Made by a program: the position numbers and the translations under genes
From: RYN-230 sp963829725
GTDB lineage: Bacteria; Actinomycetota; Actinomycetes; Streptosporangiales; Streptosporangiaceae
Length of the DNA: 64,000 bases
NCBI GenBank assembly: GCA_963829725.1
Contig: CAWHJW010000014.1
Span: forward strand, 248,001 to 312,000
Direction: 5' to 3'
In this document: in pieces, positions 17,151 to 25,004 of the stretch
How positions within the stretch are numbered: the first letter of the stretch is position 1
How the letters are laid out: each line of letters opens with the position of its first letter
The notes under the pieces: model-generated
Database searches by the model: none
The model's input: only the letters and a program-made list of their open reading frames with translations
Told to the model about the DNA's origin: nothing

Positions 17151-17379
17151 AGGCTTTTTCCACAAGCTCTCGGTACGGCTACTATCTTTCCGACCGAATC
17201 ACTAGGCTGTGGCACAGCGTCTTGGTGCAGCCGCCGGCCGCTGGGTCAGCGGGCTCTGGCCGGCTGCCCGGGCCAGGGCGGCCGCGGGTGCCCTGGTGGG
17301 GAGTCCAGCCACGGGGGCCGTTCCTGGCTCCGGGCCGAGGTTGACTAGTACGCCTACGTGTGTGATAGCTTCTCCGGTC

Positions 17380-17393
17380 ATGGCACATGCCAT
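17380..17393. promoter_or_regulatory. Operator-like 14-mer, copy B
   Basis: ATGGCACATGCCAT is a 6-2-6 inverted repeat, 124 bp upstream of the XRE regulator start and 230 bp from copy A. The rest of the 442-bp intergenic region 17076-17517 has no gene I can support. Confidence 0.55.
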
Positions 17394-17517
17394 TGGCGTT
17401 GGCCTAGCCGCCCGGCCGGAGGCCCGGCCGCGGGCCTGTTGTCCAAGGGTGGCGGGCGGTCAAGCGGCCGGGTTCGCGCTGGTCCTTAACTCGTGAAGAA
17501 AAGGGGGGCGGGACGCA

Positions 17518-18379
17518 GTGTCAGACGCGAGCCCGACTATCCGCCAGCGCGAGCTAGGTACTAGGCTGCGCCGCCTGCGTAACGGCCTGGATCTCACGGT
17601 CGAAGAGGTGTCTGCCAAGCTGCTGTGCTCGGCCACGAAGATCTCCCGTATCGAGACGGGGACCAGGAAGCCGACCTTGCGTGATGTCCGGGACCTATGC
17701 CTCCTTTACGGCGTCGGCCAGGCCGAGACCGAGGAGTTCATGGCGCTGGCCCGCCAGGCCCGGGAACCGGGGTGGTGGACACAGTACGAGGACCTGAACC
17801 TCGAGCCCTACATCGGCCTGGAGCAGTCAGCCGCATCTATCACCTGCTTCATGATGTACCACATGCCCGCGCTTCTGCAGACCGCGGATTATGCCCGGGC
17901 GATCATCAAGGGCATTGCCCCGAAAATCAATCCCGAGATACTAGGCGAGCGGGTGGAGGTAAGGCTGCGCAGGCAGCAATTGCTGGGACAAGACCAGCCA
18001 CTGCGGTACCGCGCGATACTTGATGAGGCGGTGCTGCGCCTGGCAGGTCGGCGGCATGGCGGTCATGCAAGCTCAACTGGCGAAAGTCCTGGAAGTGGAA
18101 CGCGCCGGAAAGGCGGCGGTCCAGGTCATCCCCTTTGATGCCGGTGCGCACGCCGCGCAGGATAGCAGCTTCGTGTTCCTGGAGTTCAATGAGGCTGAGC
18201 TCTCCCCGATCGTTTATGTCGAAGGACTTGTCCGGCCTTCCTATCATGACCGCAAGGACGAAGTGGCGCGTTACAGGGAGGCTATCGATTACCTGAGGGA
18301 CTCTGCGCTCAGCCCGCGCGATTCCATGGCTCTGATTGATAAGATGCTGAAGGCGTATGATGAAGGCCGTACGCCTTGA
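17518..18379 (+). pseudogene. Scr1-type XRE regulator (helix-turn-helix plus DUF5753), one frameshift
   Basis: The N-terminal frame has an XRE helix-turn-helix (LGTRLRRLRNGLDLTVEEVS, SATKISRIETGTRKPTLRDV) and the start of DUF5753 (WWTQYEDLNLEPYIGLEQ, MPALLQTADYARAI). At about 18040 (CTGCGCCTGGCAG) one extra base shifts the frame. The rest follows in a second frame: GGMAVMQAQLAKVLEV, VQVIPFDAGAHAAQDSSFVF, then RPSYHDRKDEVARYREAIDY. The span is 862 bp, one over 287 codons. These regulators pair with DUF397 proteins in a toxin-antitoxin-like arrangement, and a DUF397 gene follows. Confidence 0.85.
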
Positions 18380-18420
18380 AAATCCATGCACCATATGCAC
18401 GATTCAGAGAGAGGACTGTG

Positions 18421-18633
18421 ATGTCAGCATCTCCATCCGCTCCGGGGGACCTCGCCTGGCGCGTCTCGCAGAGTTGCGAAAGTGGTGCATGCGTGGCGGT
18501 GGCGCGCAATGGAGACAAGATCGTTTTCGGTAATACGAATGATGTGCATGGTTCCACCTATACCTACACCCGGGCTGAATGGGATGCTTTCATAGCAGGC
18601 GTGAAGCGGGGCGACTTCGACGACCTGGGCTGA
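18421..18633 (+). CDS. DUF397 protein, partner of the XRE regulator
   Basis: This 70-residue DUF397 protein shows the family pattern: WRVSQSCESGACVAVA, a GDKIVFGNTND strand and a closing YTRAEWDAFIAGVKRGDFDD. The ATG at 18421 has AGAGAGGA upstream. It lies 41 bp after the XRE gene and before a strong terminator, so the pair forms one transcript. DUF397 proteins are proposed small partners of Scr1-type regulators. Confidence 0.9.
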   Translation: MSASPSAPGDLAWRVSQSCESGACVAVARNGDKIVFGNTNDVHGSTYTYTRAEWDAFIAGVKRGDFDDLG

Positions 18634-18651
18634 GCTGCCTGCGTGGTAAAT

Positions 18652-18694
18652 AACAGCAGGAAGGGCCGGTGCAGCACCGGCCCTTCCTGCTGTT
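18652..18694 (+). terminator. Strong terminator after the XRE-DUF397 pair
   Basis: A 43-bp perfect palindrome with 21-base arms centred on A18673, allowing a stem of about 19 pairs, begins 19 bp after the DUF397 stop. No T tract follows. Confidence 0.85.
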
Positions 18695-18817
18695 GTATCG
18701 GCCCTTGCCAGCCGCCCCTGGCAGGTGCGAGGCATATTAGTTGACAAGGAGCAATGAATCAGGTTACCTGAACGTGATCGCTCAGCCTGCTTTCTTGATC
18801 ATCATGGGAGGATGCGG

Positions 18818-19015
18818 GTGAACGGGGGAGTACTGTGCGGGATGACGTGGCGGAAGAGCAGTGCCTGTGATGGGGGCCAGTGCGTCGAGGTCGCGATGGC
18901 CGACTCGGCAGTCATGGTACGGCAGTCCCTTGACCCTGATGGCTTGGTACTAATTTTCAGCCGCGACCAATGGCGTGCTTTTGTCGCCGCAGTGCGGGAC
19001 GGTCTGCCGGCTTAA
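18818..19015 (+). CDS. Second DUF397 protein
   Basis: A 65-residue DUF397 protein with TWRKSSACDGGQCVEVA, SLDPDGLVLIFSRDQW and a FVAAVRDG end. I choose the GTG at 18818, since GGGAGG at 18806 is well spaced for it and abuts the ATG at 18812. It follows the terminator with its own AT-rich leader, so it is a separate unit. It has no XRE partner of its own beside it and may share the one upstream. Confidence 0.85.
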   Translation: MNGGVLCGMTWRKSSACDGGQCVEVAMADSAVMVRQSLDPDGLVLIFSRDQWRAFVAAVRDGLPA

Positions 19016-19071
19016 ATGACGCGTCGGCCTTTTATGGCGGGTCGGCCCTGCCGTCCCGGCTGACAGCAGGT

Positions 19072-19506
19072 TCACCGCTGCGGCGGCCCGGTCGCCTGGC
19101 GGATCTGCCCGGCCGTGGCGTCGAGGGTGTCGCGGTCCGGGGTGCGTGCCCTGGCCTTGAGCTGGAAGCCGTCGCCCGGGTACCGGGGGATCACGTGCAG
19201 GTGCACGTGGAACACCTCCTGGCCGGCCGCCACGCCGTCGGCGAGGAACATGTCGGTGCCCGCGCAGAACCCGGACCGGCGCAGCGCCCGGGCCAGCCGG
19301 GAGGCGACGGTGAACACCAGGGCGCCGAGTTCCTCATCGAGTTCTTCCAGGCATTCGGCGTGCTCGCGCGGGATCACCAGGAGATGGCCGGGGGTCAGCG
19401 GCCGGATGTCGGTGAACGCGATGACCAGGTCGTCCTCGTACACCCGGCTGGACGGCAGCCGCCCGGCCAGGATCTCGCAGAACACGCAGTGCGGCGGGGC
19501 GTTCAT
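19072..19506 (-). CDS. HIT-family hydrolase
   Basis: A 144-residue HIT protein: CVFCEILAGRLPSSRVYEDD at the start, LTPGHLLVIPREHAECLEEL in the middle, and the catalytic triad motif EVFHVHLHVIPRY. HIT enzymes hydrolyse nucleotide phosphoramidates and dinucleoside polyphosphates. The final 25 residues are charged and variable. It is divergent from the SDR gene with a 67-bp gap. Confidence 0.93.
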   Translation of the reverse strand: MNAPPHCVFCEILAGRLPSSRVYEDDLVIAFTDIRPLTPGHLLVIPREHAECLEELDEELGALVFTVASRLARALRRSGFCAGTDMFLADGVAAGQEVFHVHLHVIPRYPGDGFQLKARARTPDRDTLDATAGQIRQATGPPQR

Positions 19507-19573
19507 GGCGATATTGTGCCGGACCGCCCGGGCAGGTGGCCGGAGGCGTGCCGGGAGGGTGGATGATCGCCAG

Positions 19574-20350
19574 ATGGCAGACGATCAGGCAGGACACGCG
19601 GCCGGCCGGGCCATCCTGGTCACCGGGGCCGGCCGGGGGATCGGGCGGGCGGTGGCGGAGGCCTTCGCGGCCCGCGGGGACCGGGTGGCCGTGCACTACG
19701 GCCGGTCGGCCGGCCAGGCCGCCGAGGTGCTGGCCGGGCTGCCCGGTGACGGGCACGTCGCGGTCCAGGCTGACCTGGCCGACCCGGTGGCGGTGCGCCG
19801 GATGGTGGACGAGGCCGCCGGGGCGCTGGGCGGCCTCGACGTGCTGGTGAACAACGCGGGCATCTTCGTCGCCCACCCGATCACCGAGGTGACCTACGAG
19901 GAGTGGCAGGCCGCCTGGCAGCAGACGCTTGCGGTCAACCTGACCGGCGCGGCCAATGTGACCTGGTGCGCGGTCCGGCACATGATCCCCCGGGGCGGCG
20001 GGCGGATCATCAACGTGTCGTCCCGGGGCGCGTTCCGCGGGGAACCCGGACAGCCGGCCTACGGGGCGAGCAAGGCCGGGCTGAACGCGTTCGGCCAGTC
20101 ACTGGCCCGTGCGCTCGGCCCGCACGGCATCGCGGTCACCTCGGTCGCGCCCGGCTTCGTCGCGACCGACATGGCCGCGGACAGCCTGGCCGGCCCGCGC
20201 GGCGACGAAATCCGTGCGCAGAGCCCGTTCGGCCGGGTCCCCGGCCCGGAGGTGATCGCCGCGGCCGTGCTCTACCTGGCGTCACCGGAGGCCGAGTGGG
20301 CCAGTGGCTCGATCATTGACCTCAACGGCGCGTCCTACCTGCGGACCTAG
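19574..20350 (+). CDS. Short-chain dehydrogenase/reductase
   Basis: This complete 258-residue classical SDR has nucleotide-binding motif ILVTGAGRGIGRAVAEAF, NNAG at about 95, INVSSRGAFRGE with the catalytic serine, YGASKAG with Tyr and Lys, and the APGFVATDMA loop. FabG-like enzymes of this type reduce 3-oxoacyl or other carbonyl substrates with NAD(P)H. No operon partner indicates the substrate. A G/C hairpin lies beyond the stop. Confidence 0.93.
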   Translation: MADDQAGHAAGRAILVTGAGRGIGRAVAEAFAARGDRVAVHYGRSAGQAAEVLAGLPGDGHVAVQADLADPVAVRRMVDEAAGALGGLDVLVNNAGIFVAHPITEVTYEEWQAAWQQTLAVNLTGAANVTWCAVRHMIPRGGGRIINVSSRGAFRGEPGQPAYGASKAGLNAFGQSLARALGPHGIAVTSVAPGFVATDMAADSLAGPRGDEIRAQSPFGRVPGPEVIAAAVLYLASPEAEWASGSIIDLNGASYLRT

Positions 20351-20419
20351 CCCTATTCGCGGGCGAGGCGGGGTGCGCCAAAGGCGTGTCCCCGCCGAGC
20401 TGGCGAATGCGCAGGGGTT

Positions 20420-20450
20420 CCCGGGGGGTCGTCCGCCTAGCACCCCCGGG
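20420..20450. terminator. Hairpin between convergent genes
   Basis: CCCGGGGGGT and ACCCCCGGG can pair with one bulged G around a 12-base loop. It lies in the 106-bp space between the SDR gene and the minus-strand gene ending at 20457 and could stop both. Confidence 0.5.
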
Positions 20451-20456
20451 GGCTGG

Positions 20457-20942
20457 TCACGGGGACGCCCACCGGGTCGGCTGCCCCAGCGCGCCCGCCG
20501 CTTCCCGCAGCCGGGCCCGCAGGTCGCCGGGTCCGTACCGGAAGTAGAGCGGCCCGCGCGCATCGGAGAGCAGCACGCTGACCTGCGCCAGTCCCCGCAC
20601 CGGCACCAGCCCCGGCGCGGTCAGCGCGTCGATCACGCGGGCGAGTTCCTCCGCGGCCGCCCTCACCCGCTCCCGGCACACCGGGACGGCCGGGTGGACC
20701 GGGCCGGGCCGCTGCGCCTCGGCGAGGATCCGCTCGGCGCTGCGCGCCAGACCGCGGCGGAACCCCGGCTGGGCCAGCCGCCGGGCGCGCAGGGCCAGGG
20801 GCGCGGTGGCCTCCGGTGAGGCGCCCCGGGCCAGGTTCTCATCGAGGCGGTACGCGCCCAGCCGGGCCTGCCACCGCTCCCAGGGCCGGGCCGGCCTGGC
20901 GGCCAGGCCCCCGGTGCGCTCATCCAGCAACAGCACGAGCAT
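20457..20942 (-). CDS. Conserved-looking hypothetical protein
   Basis: 161 residues, Arg/Ala-rich and mostly helical: MLVLLLDERTGGLAARPARP, an ERWQARLGAYRLDENL segment and GPLYFRYGPGDLRARLREA near the end. No signal peptide, membrane segment or catalytic motif is apparent, and I do not recognise the family. It is divergent from the CGNR regulator gene, whose promoter region holds two palindromes, so that regulator may control it. Confidence 0.6.
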   Translation of the reverse strand: MLVLLLDERTGGLAARPARPWERWQARLGAYRLDENLARGASPEATAPLALRARRLAQPGFRRGLARSAERILAEAQRPGPVHPAVPVCRERVRAAAEELARVIDALTAPGLVPVRGLAQVSVLLSDARGPLYFRYGPGDLRARLREAAGALGQPTRWASP

Positions 20943-20994
20943 GGCGACACCTCCCGTCCCGCGGCATGTCGCCGCCGTGGACGATGGCTCGTTG

Positions 20995-21035
20995 TGACCT
21001 GTTAGTCAGCTTTACAGGTCATGCATGACTAGTCA
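20995..21035. promoter_or_regulatory. Paired palindromes in the divergent promoter of the CGNR gene
   Basis: TGACCTGT-N11-ACAGGTCA (20995-21021) has perfect 8-base arms. TGACTAGTCA (21026-21035) is a perfect 10-bp palindrome just beside it. Both sit in an AT-richer patch between the divergent genes, 38-52 bp from each start. Confidence 0.65.
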
Positions 21036-21073
21036 AGGGCTTTTGATAGTCACCATTCGGTTATGCTGGGCGG

Positions 21074-21652
21074 ATGACCATGCCGTCGTGGGTGCCGCCC
21101 AGCCTCAAGCAGGCCCCGATGCCACTGCTCCGAGTGCAGGCGTTCGTCAACACCCGGGACCTGGACGCCGGGACCGACCTGCTCGCTGGGGCTGGCACCG
21201 CGGGATCCTGGCTGCGGGCCGCCGGACTGCTCGGCCCGGACGCCGAGGTCAGCGAGGCGGACCTGCGGGCGGCCCGGCAGGCCCGGGAGAGCATCCGGGC
21301 GCTGCTCATCCGCAACGCCGGCGGTGAGCCGGGGGACCAGGATGACCTCAGCCCGCTGCGAGATCTTGCCGGGCGGGGGGAACTGCGGCTGGCCGTGGAC
21401 GCCAGCGGTGCCATCGGGCTGGCGCCGGAACCGGCGGGCGGGCTCGCCGCCGGCCTGCTCGGGCTGCTGCTGACGATCCGCGACGCGCAGCGCGACGGCA
21501 CCTGGGCGCGCCTGCGGGCCTGCGGCAACCCGGACTGCCTGTGGGCTTTCTACGACCGGTCGCACAGCCGCCAGGGGTCCTGGTGCGAGATGTCGAGTTG
21601 CGGCAATCTGATGAAGAACCGCAGCTTGCGGGCCCGGCGGCGGGCCGGCTGA
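21074..21652 (+). CDS. CGNR zinc-finger transcriptional regulator (ABATE type)
   Basis: This 192-residue protein has an N-terminal ABATE-like stress-sensing domain (FVNTRDLDAGTDLLAGAG, DLRAARQARESIRALL) and a C-terminal CGNR zinc finger: CGNPDCLWAFYDRSHSRQGS, then WCEMSSCGNLMKNR, with four cysteines to bind zinc. The CGNR motif is thought to bind DNA. The paired palindromes upstream are candidate autoregulatory sites. No strong ribosome site precedes the ATG. Confidence 0.9.
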   Translation: MTMPSWVPPSLKQAPMPLLRVQAFVNTRDLDAGTDLLAGAGTAGSWLRAAGLLGPDAEVSEADLRAARQARESIRALLIRNAGGEPGDQDDLSPLRDLAGRGELRLAVDASGAIGLAPEPAGGLAAGLLGLLLTIRDAQRDGTWARLRACGNPDCLWAFYDRSHSRQGSWCEMSSCGNLMKNRSLRARRRAG

Positions 21653-21683
21653 CCCCCGGCCGGGGGCCGCCTGGCGCCGCGCA

Positions 21684-22514
21684 TCAGGGTTTCCGGGCCA
21701 CCCCGCACCAGGCCGAAACGGCGTCCGGCTCCTGGTCGCCGGCACCGGGCCGCCACTGCTGCGGCTGCACCACGCCGGGCTCGGCCAGGTCCAGCCCGGC
21801 GAAGAACCCGGTGATCTGCGCCTGGTCCCGCAGTGACGCGTGGACCCGGTTCATCCGCTGGTTCATCCGCCTGGTCATCTCGCCGACCTCGGCGGGACGG
21901 ATGTCGCTGGCCGGGTGGTTGAGCGCCAGGTAACTGCCGGAGGGGAGCGCCCGCAGCAGGGCCGCGACGATCTCCTCCGGGCTGTCCGGGTCCGGGATTA
22001 GGTGCAGGACCGTCAGCAGCAGCAGGCCGACCGGCCGGCTGAAGTCCAGGGTCCGGGCCGCTCCCGCCACGATGGCGTCCGGCTCACGCAGGTCCGCGTC
22101 GAGGAAATCGCAGCGGCCATCCGGCCCGCTGACCAGCATGGCCCGGGAGTGAGTCAGCACGACCGGGTCGTTGTCCACGTACACGACCCGGGCTCCAGGG
22201 TCGGCCGCCTGCGCCACATCGTGCGTGTTGCGGCTGGTCGGCAGTCCGCTGCCGATGTCCAGGAACTGGCTGATACCGCATTCCGCGGCCAGGTAGTGCA
22301 CCGATCGGGTCAGGAACGCCCGGCACGCCCGCGCGTCGTTGACGATCCCCGGATTGGCCGAGATGGCCTCCTGCGCCGCCTCCCGGTCGGCGGCGAAATT
22401 GTCTTTCCCGCCCAGCCAGAAGTCATAGACCCGCGCCGGGTGCGGGTGGCGGGCGTCGATCTGCGCGGCCCTCTCCTGGCCTGACATCGGCCTGCGTAGC
22501 CATTGGCCAGTCAC
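21684..22514 (-). CDS. SAM-dependent methyltransferase, SAV2177/DUF574 family
   Basis: A 276-residue member of an actinomycete-specific family: HPHPARVYDFWLGGKDNFAA near the start, RAFLTRSVHYLAAECGISQF, the SAM site FLDIGSGLPTSRNTHDVAQ, and VVYVDNDPVVLTHSRAML. PVGLLLLTVLHLIPDPDSPE lies in the second half. Dozens of copies can occur in one Streptomyces genome and their substrates are unknown. It stands alone, divergent from the FUSC gene. Confidence 0.95.
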   Translation of the reverse strand: MTGQWLRRPMSGQERAAQIDARHPHPARVYDFWLGGKDNFAADREAAQEAISANPGIVNDARACRAFLTRSVHYLAAECGISQFLDIGSGLPTSRNTHDVAQAADPGARVVYVDNDPVVLTHSRAMLVSGPDGRCDFLDADLREPDAIVAGAARTLDFSRPVGLLLLTVLHLIPDPDSPEEIVAALLRALPSGSYLALNHPASDIRPAEVGEMTRRMNQRMNRVHASLRDQAQITGFFAGLDLAEPGVVQPQQWRPGAGDQEPDAVSAWCGVARKP

Positions 22515-22612
22515 CAGCGCACTCCAGGTCCGGTAGCCGCCTGCTTACCAAGCGCAGCATAACGGTCCGCCGCCCCGGGCGGTATACCATCATCTCGGCC
22601 GGTTCCGGGAGC

Positions 22613-24937
22613 TTGCGGGGAGGCGTGGTCGCGGGATTGCGGGCGAAGGCAGCGGGCGGGTGGCGGATGGCGATTCCGCATCCCCTGATCCGCGATCCGG
22701 GGCTGTCCTCGCTCAAGACCGCGGCCCGGGCCGGGATCGTCATGCCGGCCGTGTTCGCGTTCGCCAGCAAGGTCATCGGCCAGCCGCAGACGGCGCTGTT
22801 CGCCGCATTCGGCTCGTTCTCGCTGCTGGTGCTGGCCAGTTTCTCCGGGCCGGCCCGCAGCCGCCTGGCCGCCTACCTGACGCTGGGCGTGGCGGGCGCG
22901 GCCCTGGTCACGCTGGGCACGCTGTGCTCCGGGAACGCCTGGCTGGCCGCGGGGGCCATGGCCGTCGTGGGCTTCGCGATCCTGTTCTCCGGCTTCATCA
23001 ACGGCTACTTCGCGGCCGGCGGCACGGCGGCGATCCTCGCCTTCGTGCTGGCGGTCGCGGTTCCCGCGCCGGCCTCGTCGATCCCGGCCCGGCTGGAGGG
23101 CTGGGGCCTGGCCGCGGCCGTCGGCACCCTGGCCGCCATGCTGCTGTGGCCGCCGCGCGACCGGGCCACGCTGCGCGCCGATGCCGCGCGGGCCTGCGTG
23201 GTGCTGGCCGCGCTGGCCGAGGCGCTGTGCAGCGATCCGCTCTCGGTGGCGTCCCGGGCCCAGACGGCTCGCGTCACCGTGGGCGGCCTCCGGAACCGGC
23301 TGACCAGCACGTCGCACCGGCCGACCGGGCCGACCGGCCCGGCCGTCGCGCTCGCGGCCCTCGTCGATGAGCTGGGCTGGCTCTGTGAGTCGCTGACCGC
23401 GCTGGCCGCCTCGTCGGCGGGGGAGTTGTGCGCGGAGGAAAACTCCTCCGCGCTGCGCGCGATCGCCAGCGTGCTGCGGGCCAGCGGCGCCCGGCTGTCC
23501 GGGGAGCCGAACCATCCCGGCCAGGCCGGCGAGCTGGAACTCACCCAGGACGCGGCGGCCATGGCGCTCGCCGACCGGATCTCCGCGTCTCCCAGCCTGC
23601 CGGACGACGTGGCGCTGCAGACGATGCTCGGCCGCTCGTTCCGGATCCACTCCATGTCGTACACCACGCGGCAGATCGCCGGCTACGCCGAGGCGGCCAG
23701 CGTCCCCGCCGCCTGGCGCCCCGCGGGGATGCGTGCCGCCGTCAGCCAGGGCGCGCTGACCGGGCCCCTCGGCAAGCTCCGTTCCGAGGTCCGCGCGGCC
23801 GAGGACTTCGGCGTGACCCACTCGGGGGTGCGGTCGGTCTGGTTCCGCAACAGCGTCCGCGGCGCGGTCGGCCTGGCCATCGCGGTGTTCATCGCGCAGA
23901 CATCCGGCCTGCAGCACTCCTTCTGGGTCGTGCTGGGCACGCTGTCCGTGCTGCGCTCCAACGCGCTGGGCACGGGCTGGACGGTGCTCAGCGCGCTGGG
24001 CGGCACGGCGGCGGGCATCCTGATCGGCGCGGCGATCCTGATCCCGGTGCACGGCGACACCACGATGCTGTGGGCGGTGCTCCCGGTCGCCGTGCTGATC
24101 GCCGCCTACGCGCCCCGGGTCATCTCGTTCGCGGCCGGGCAGGCCGCCTTCACCGTGGTGGTCCTCATCCTGTTCAACATCATCCAGCCGGCCGGCTGGA
24201 AGGTGGGCATCGTGCGGATCGAGGACGTGGCGGTGGGCTTCGCCATCAGCCTCGGCGTGGGCCTGGTCTTCTGGCCCCGGGGCGCCGCGGCGCTGGTCCG
24301 GGAGAACCTGGCCGAGTCCTACTCACGGACCGCGGACTATGTGGCCGCCATGGTGGAGCGGCTGATCGGGCGCGACGGCGGCGCCGACCCGGAGCAGGCC
24401 GGGCTGGCCGCCGTCGCGGCGGTCCACCGGCTGGATGACACGTTCGGCCAGTACCTGGCGGAACGGTCGGCCAAGCGGGTGGATCCGGAACAGGCCGCGC
24501 GGCTGGTCGCCGGGGCCGCCCGGGTGCTCCGGGCCGGCCGCTCGCTGGCGGCGCTCCAGGACCTGGCCGCCCGCCGGGCGGCCAGCCTGCCGGACGGTGC
24601 CCCCCGTGCCGCCCCCGCCGTGCCCGACGGCCTCAAGCCTTGTGCGGGGAAGCTGGAGGAAGAGGCCCAGTCGATCCGGGCCTGGTTCGTGACGCTGGGG
24701 GATTCCATCGCGCACGGCACCGCGGTGCCGCCGCCGCAGCGCCGCGGCCCAGCGGTGCGCAGCCACCTGCTCCAGTGCACCCGCGCGGCGATCAGCGGCG
24801 GGCAGCCCGCCGAGGCGCACGACGCCCTGCTCGTCCTGTGGGTGAACGAGCACCTGGAGATGCTGTGGCGGCTGGAGCGGCATCTCGTGCGGACGGACGA
24901 GGACCAGGACGTCCCGGCCCCCGCCACGCTGGGCTGA
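22613..24937 (+). CDS. FUSC-family membrane protein
   Basis: A roughly 774-residue membrane protein with two blocks of transmembrane helices: about residues 40-180 (FGSFSLLVLASFSGPARSR, WLAAGAMAVVGFAILFSGF) and 420-560 (SVRGAVGLAIAVFIAQTSG, SFWVVLGTLSVLRSNALGTG), each followed by a large soluble domain. This duplicated layout is that of the aromatic-acid-exporter/fusaric-acid-resistance superfamily. The substrate is unknown. The start is uncertain: TTG 22613, GTG 22625 or ATG 22667 are possible. Confidence 0.88.
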   Translation: MRGGVVAGLRAKAAGGWRMAIPHPLIRDPGLSSLKTAARAGIVMPAVFAFASKVIGQPQTALFAAFGSFSLLVLASFSGPARSRLAAYLTLGVAGAALVTLGTLCSGNAWLAAGAMAVVGFAILFSGFINGYFAAGGTAAILAFVLAVAVPAPASSIPARLEGWGLAAAVGTLAAMLLWPPRDRATLRADAARACVVLAALAEALCSDPLSVASRAQTARVTVGGLRNRLTSTSHRPTGPTGPAVALAALVDELGWLCESLTALAASSAGELCAEENSSALRAIASVLRASGARLSGEPNHPGQAGELELTQDAAAMALADRISASPSLPDDVALQTMLGRSFRIHSMSYTTRQIAGYAEAASVPAAWRPAGMRAAVSQGALTGPLGKLRSEVRAAEDFGVTHSGVRSVWFRNSVRGAVGLAIAVFIAQTSGLQHSFWVVLGTLSVLRSNALGTGWTVLSALGGTAAGILIGAAILIPVHGDTTMLWAVLPVAVLIAAYAPRVISFAAGQAAFTVVVLILFNIIQPAGWKVGIVRIEDVAVGFAISLGVGLVFWPRGAAALVRENLAESYSRTADYVAAMVERLIGRDGGADPEQAGLAAVAAVHRLDDTFGQYLAERSAKRVDPEQAARLVAGAARVLRAGRSLAALQDLAARRAASLPDGAPRAAPAVPDGLKPCAGKLEEEAQSIRAWFVTLGDSIAHGTAVPPPQRRGPAVRSHLLQCTRAAISGGQPAEAHDALLVLWVNEHLEMLWRLERHLVRTDEDQDVPAPATLG

Positions 24938-24948
24938 GCGCCTGCTCC

Positions 24949-24993
24949 GGGTGCCCGTCGGCCGGGTGCCCGGCGGCCGGGTGCCCGGCGGCC
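24949..24993. repeat. Three 15-bp tandem repeats that can fold as hairpins
   Basis: GGGTGCCCGGCGGCC is repeated three times (the first copy has one change). Each junction contains GCCGGG-TG-CCCGGC, which pairs with itself. It fills the space between convergent genes and probably acts as terminator for both. Confidence 0.75.
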
Positions 24994-25004
24994 GGGGCCC
25001 GGTC

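Noticed and set aside
22511..24052. Long minus-strand open frame over the FUSC gene
   Set aside because: Low-complexity Arg/Gly/Gln composition and antisense to membrane helices of a real protein.
24949..24993. CRISPR-like short repeats
   Set aside because: Units are 15 bp, directly adjacent without spacers and self-complementary, so a terminator-type tandem repeat is the better reading.
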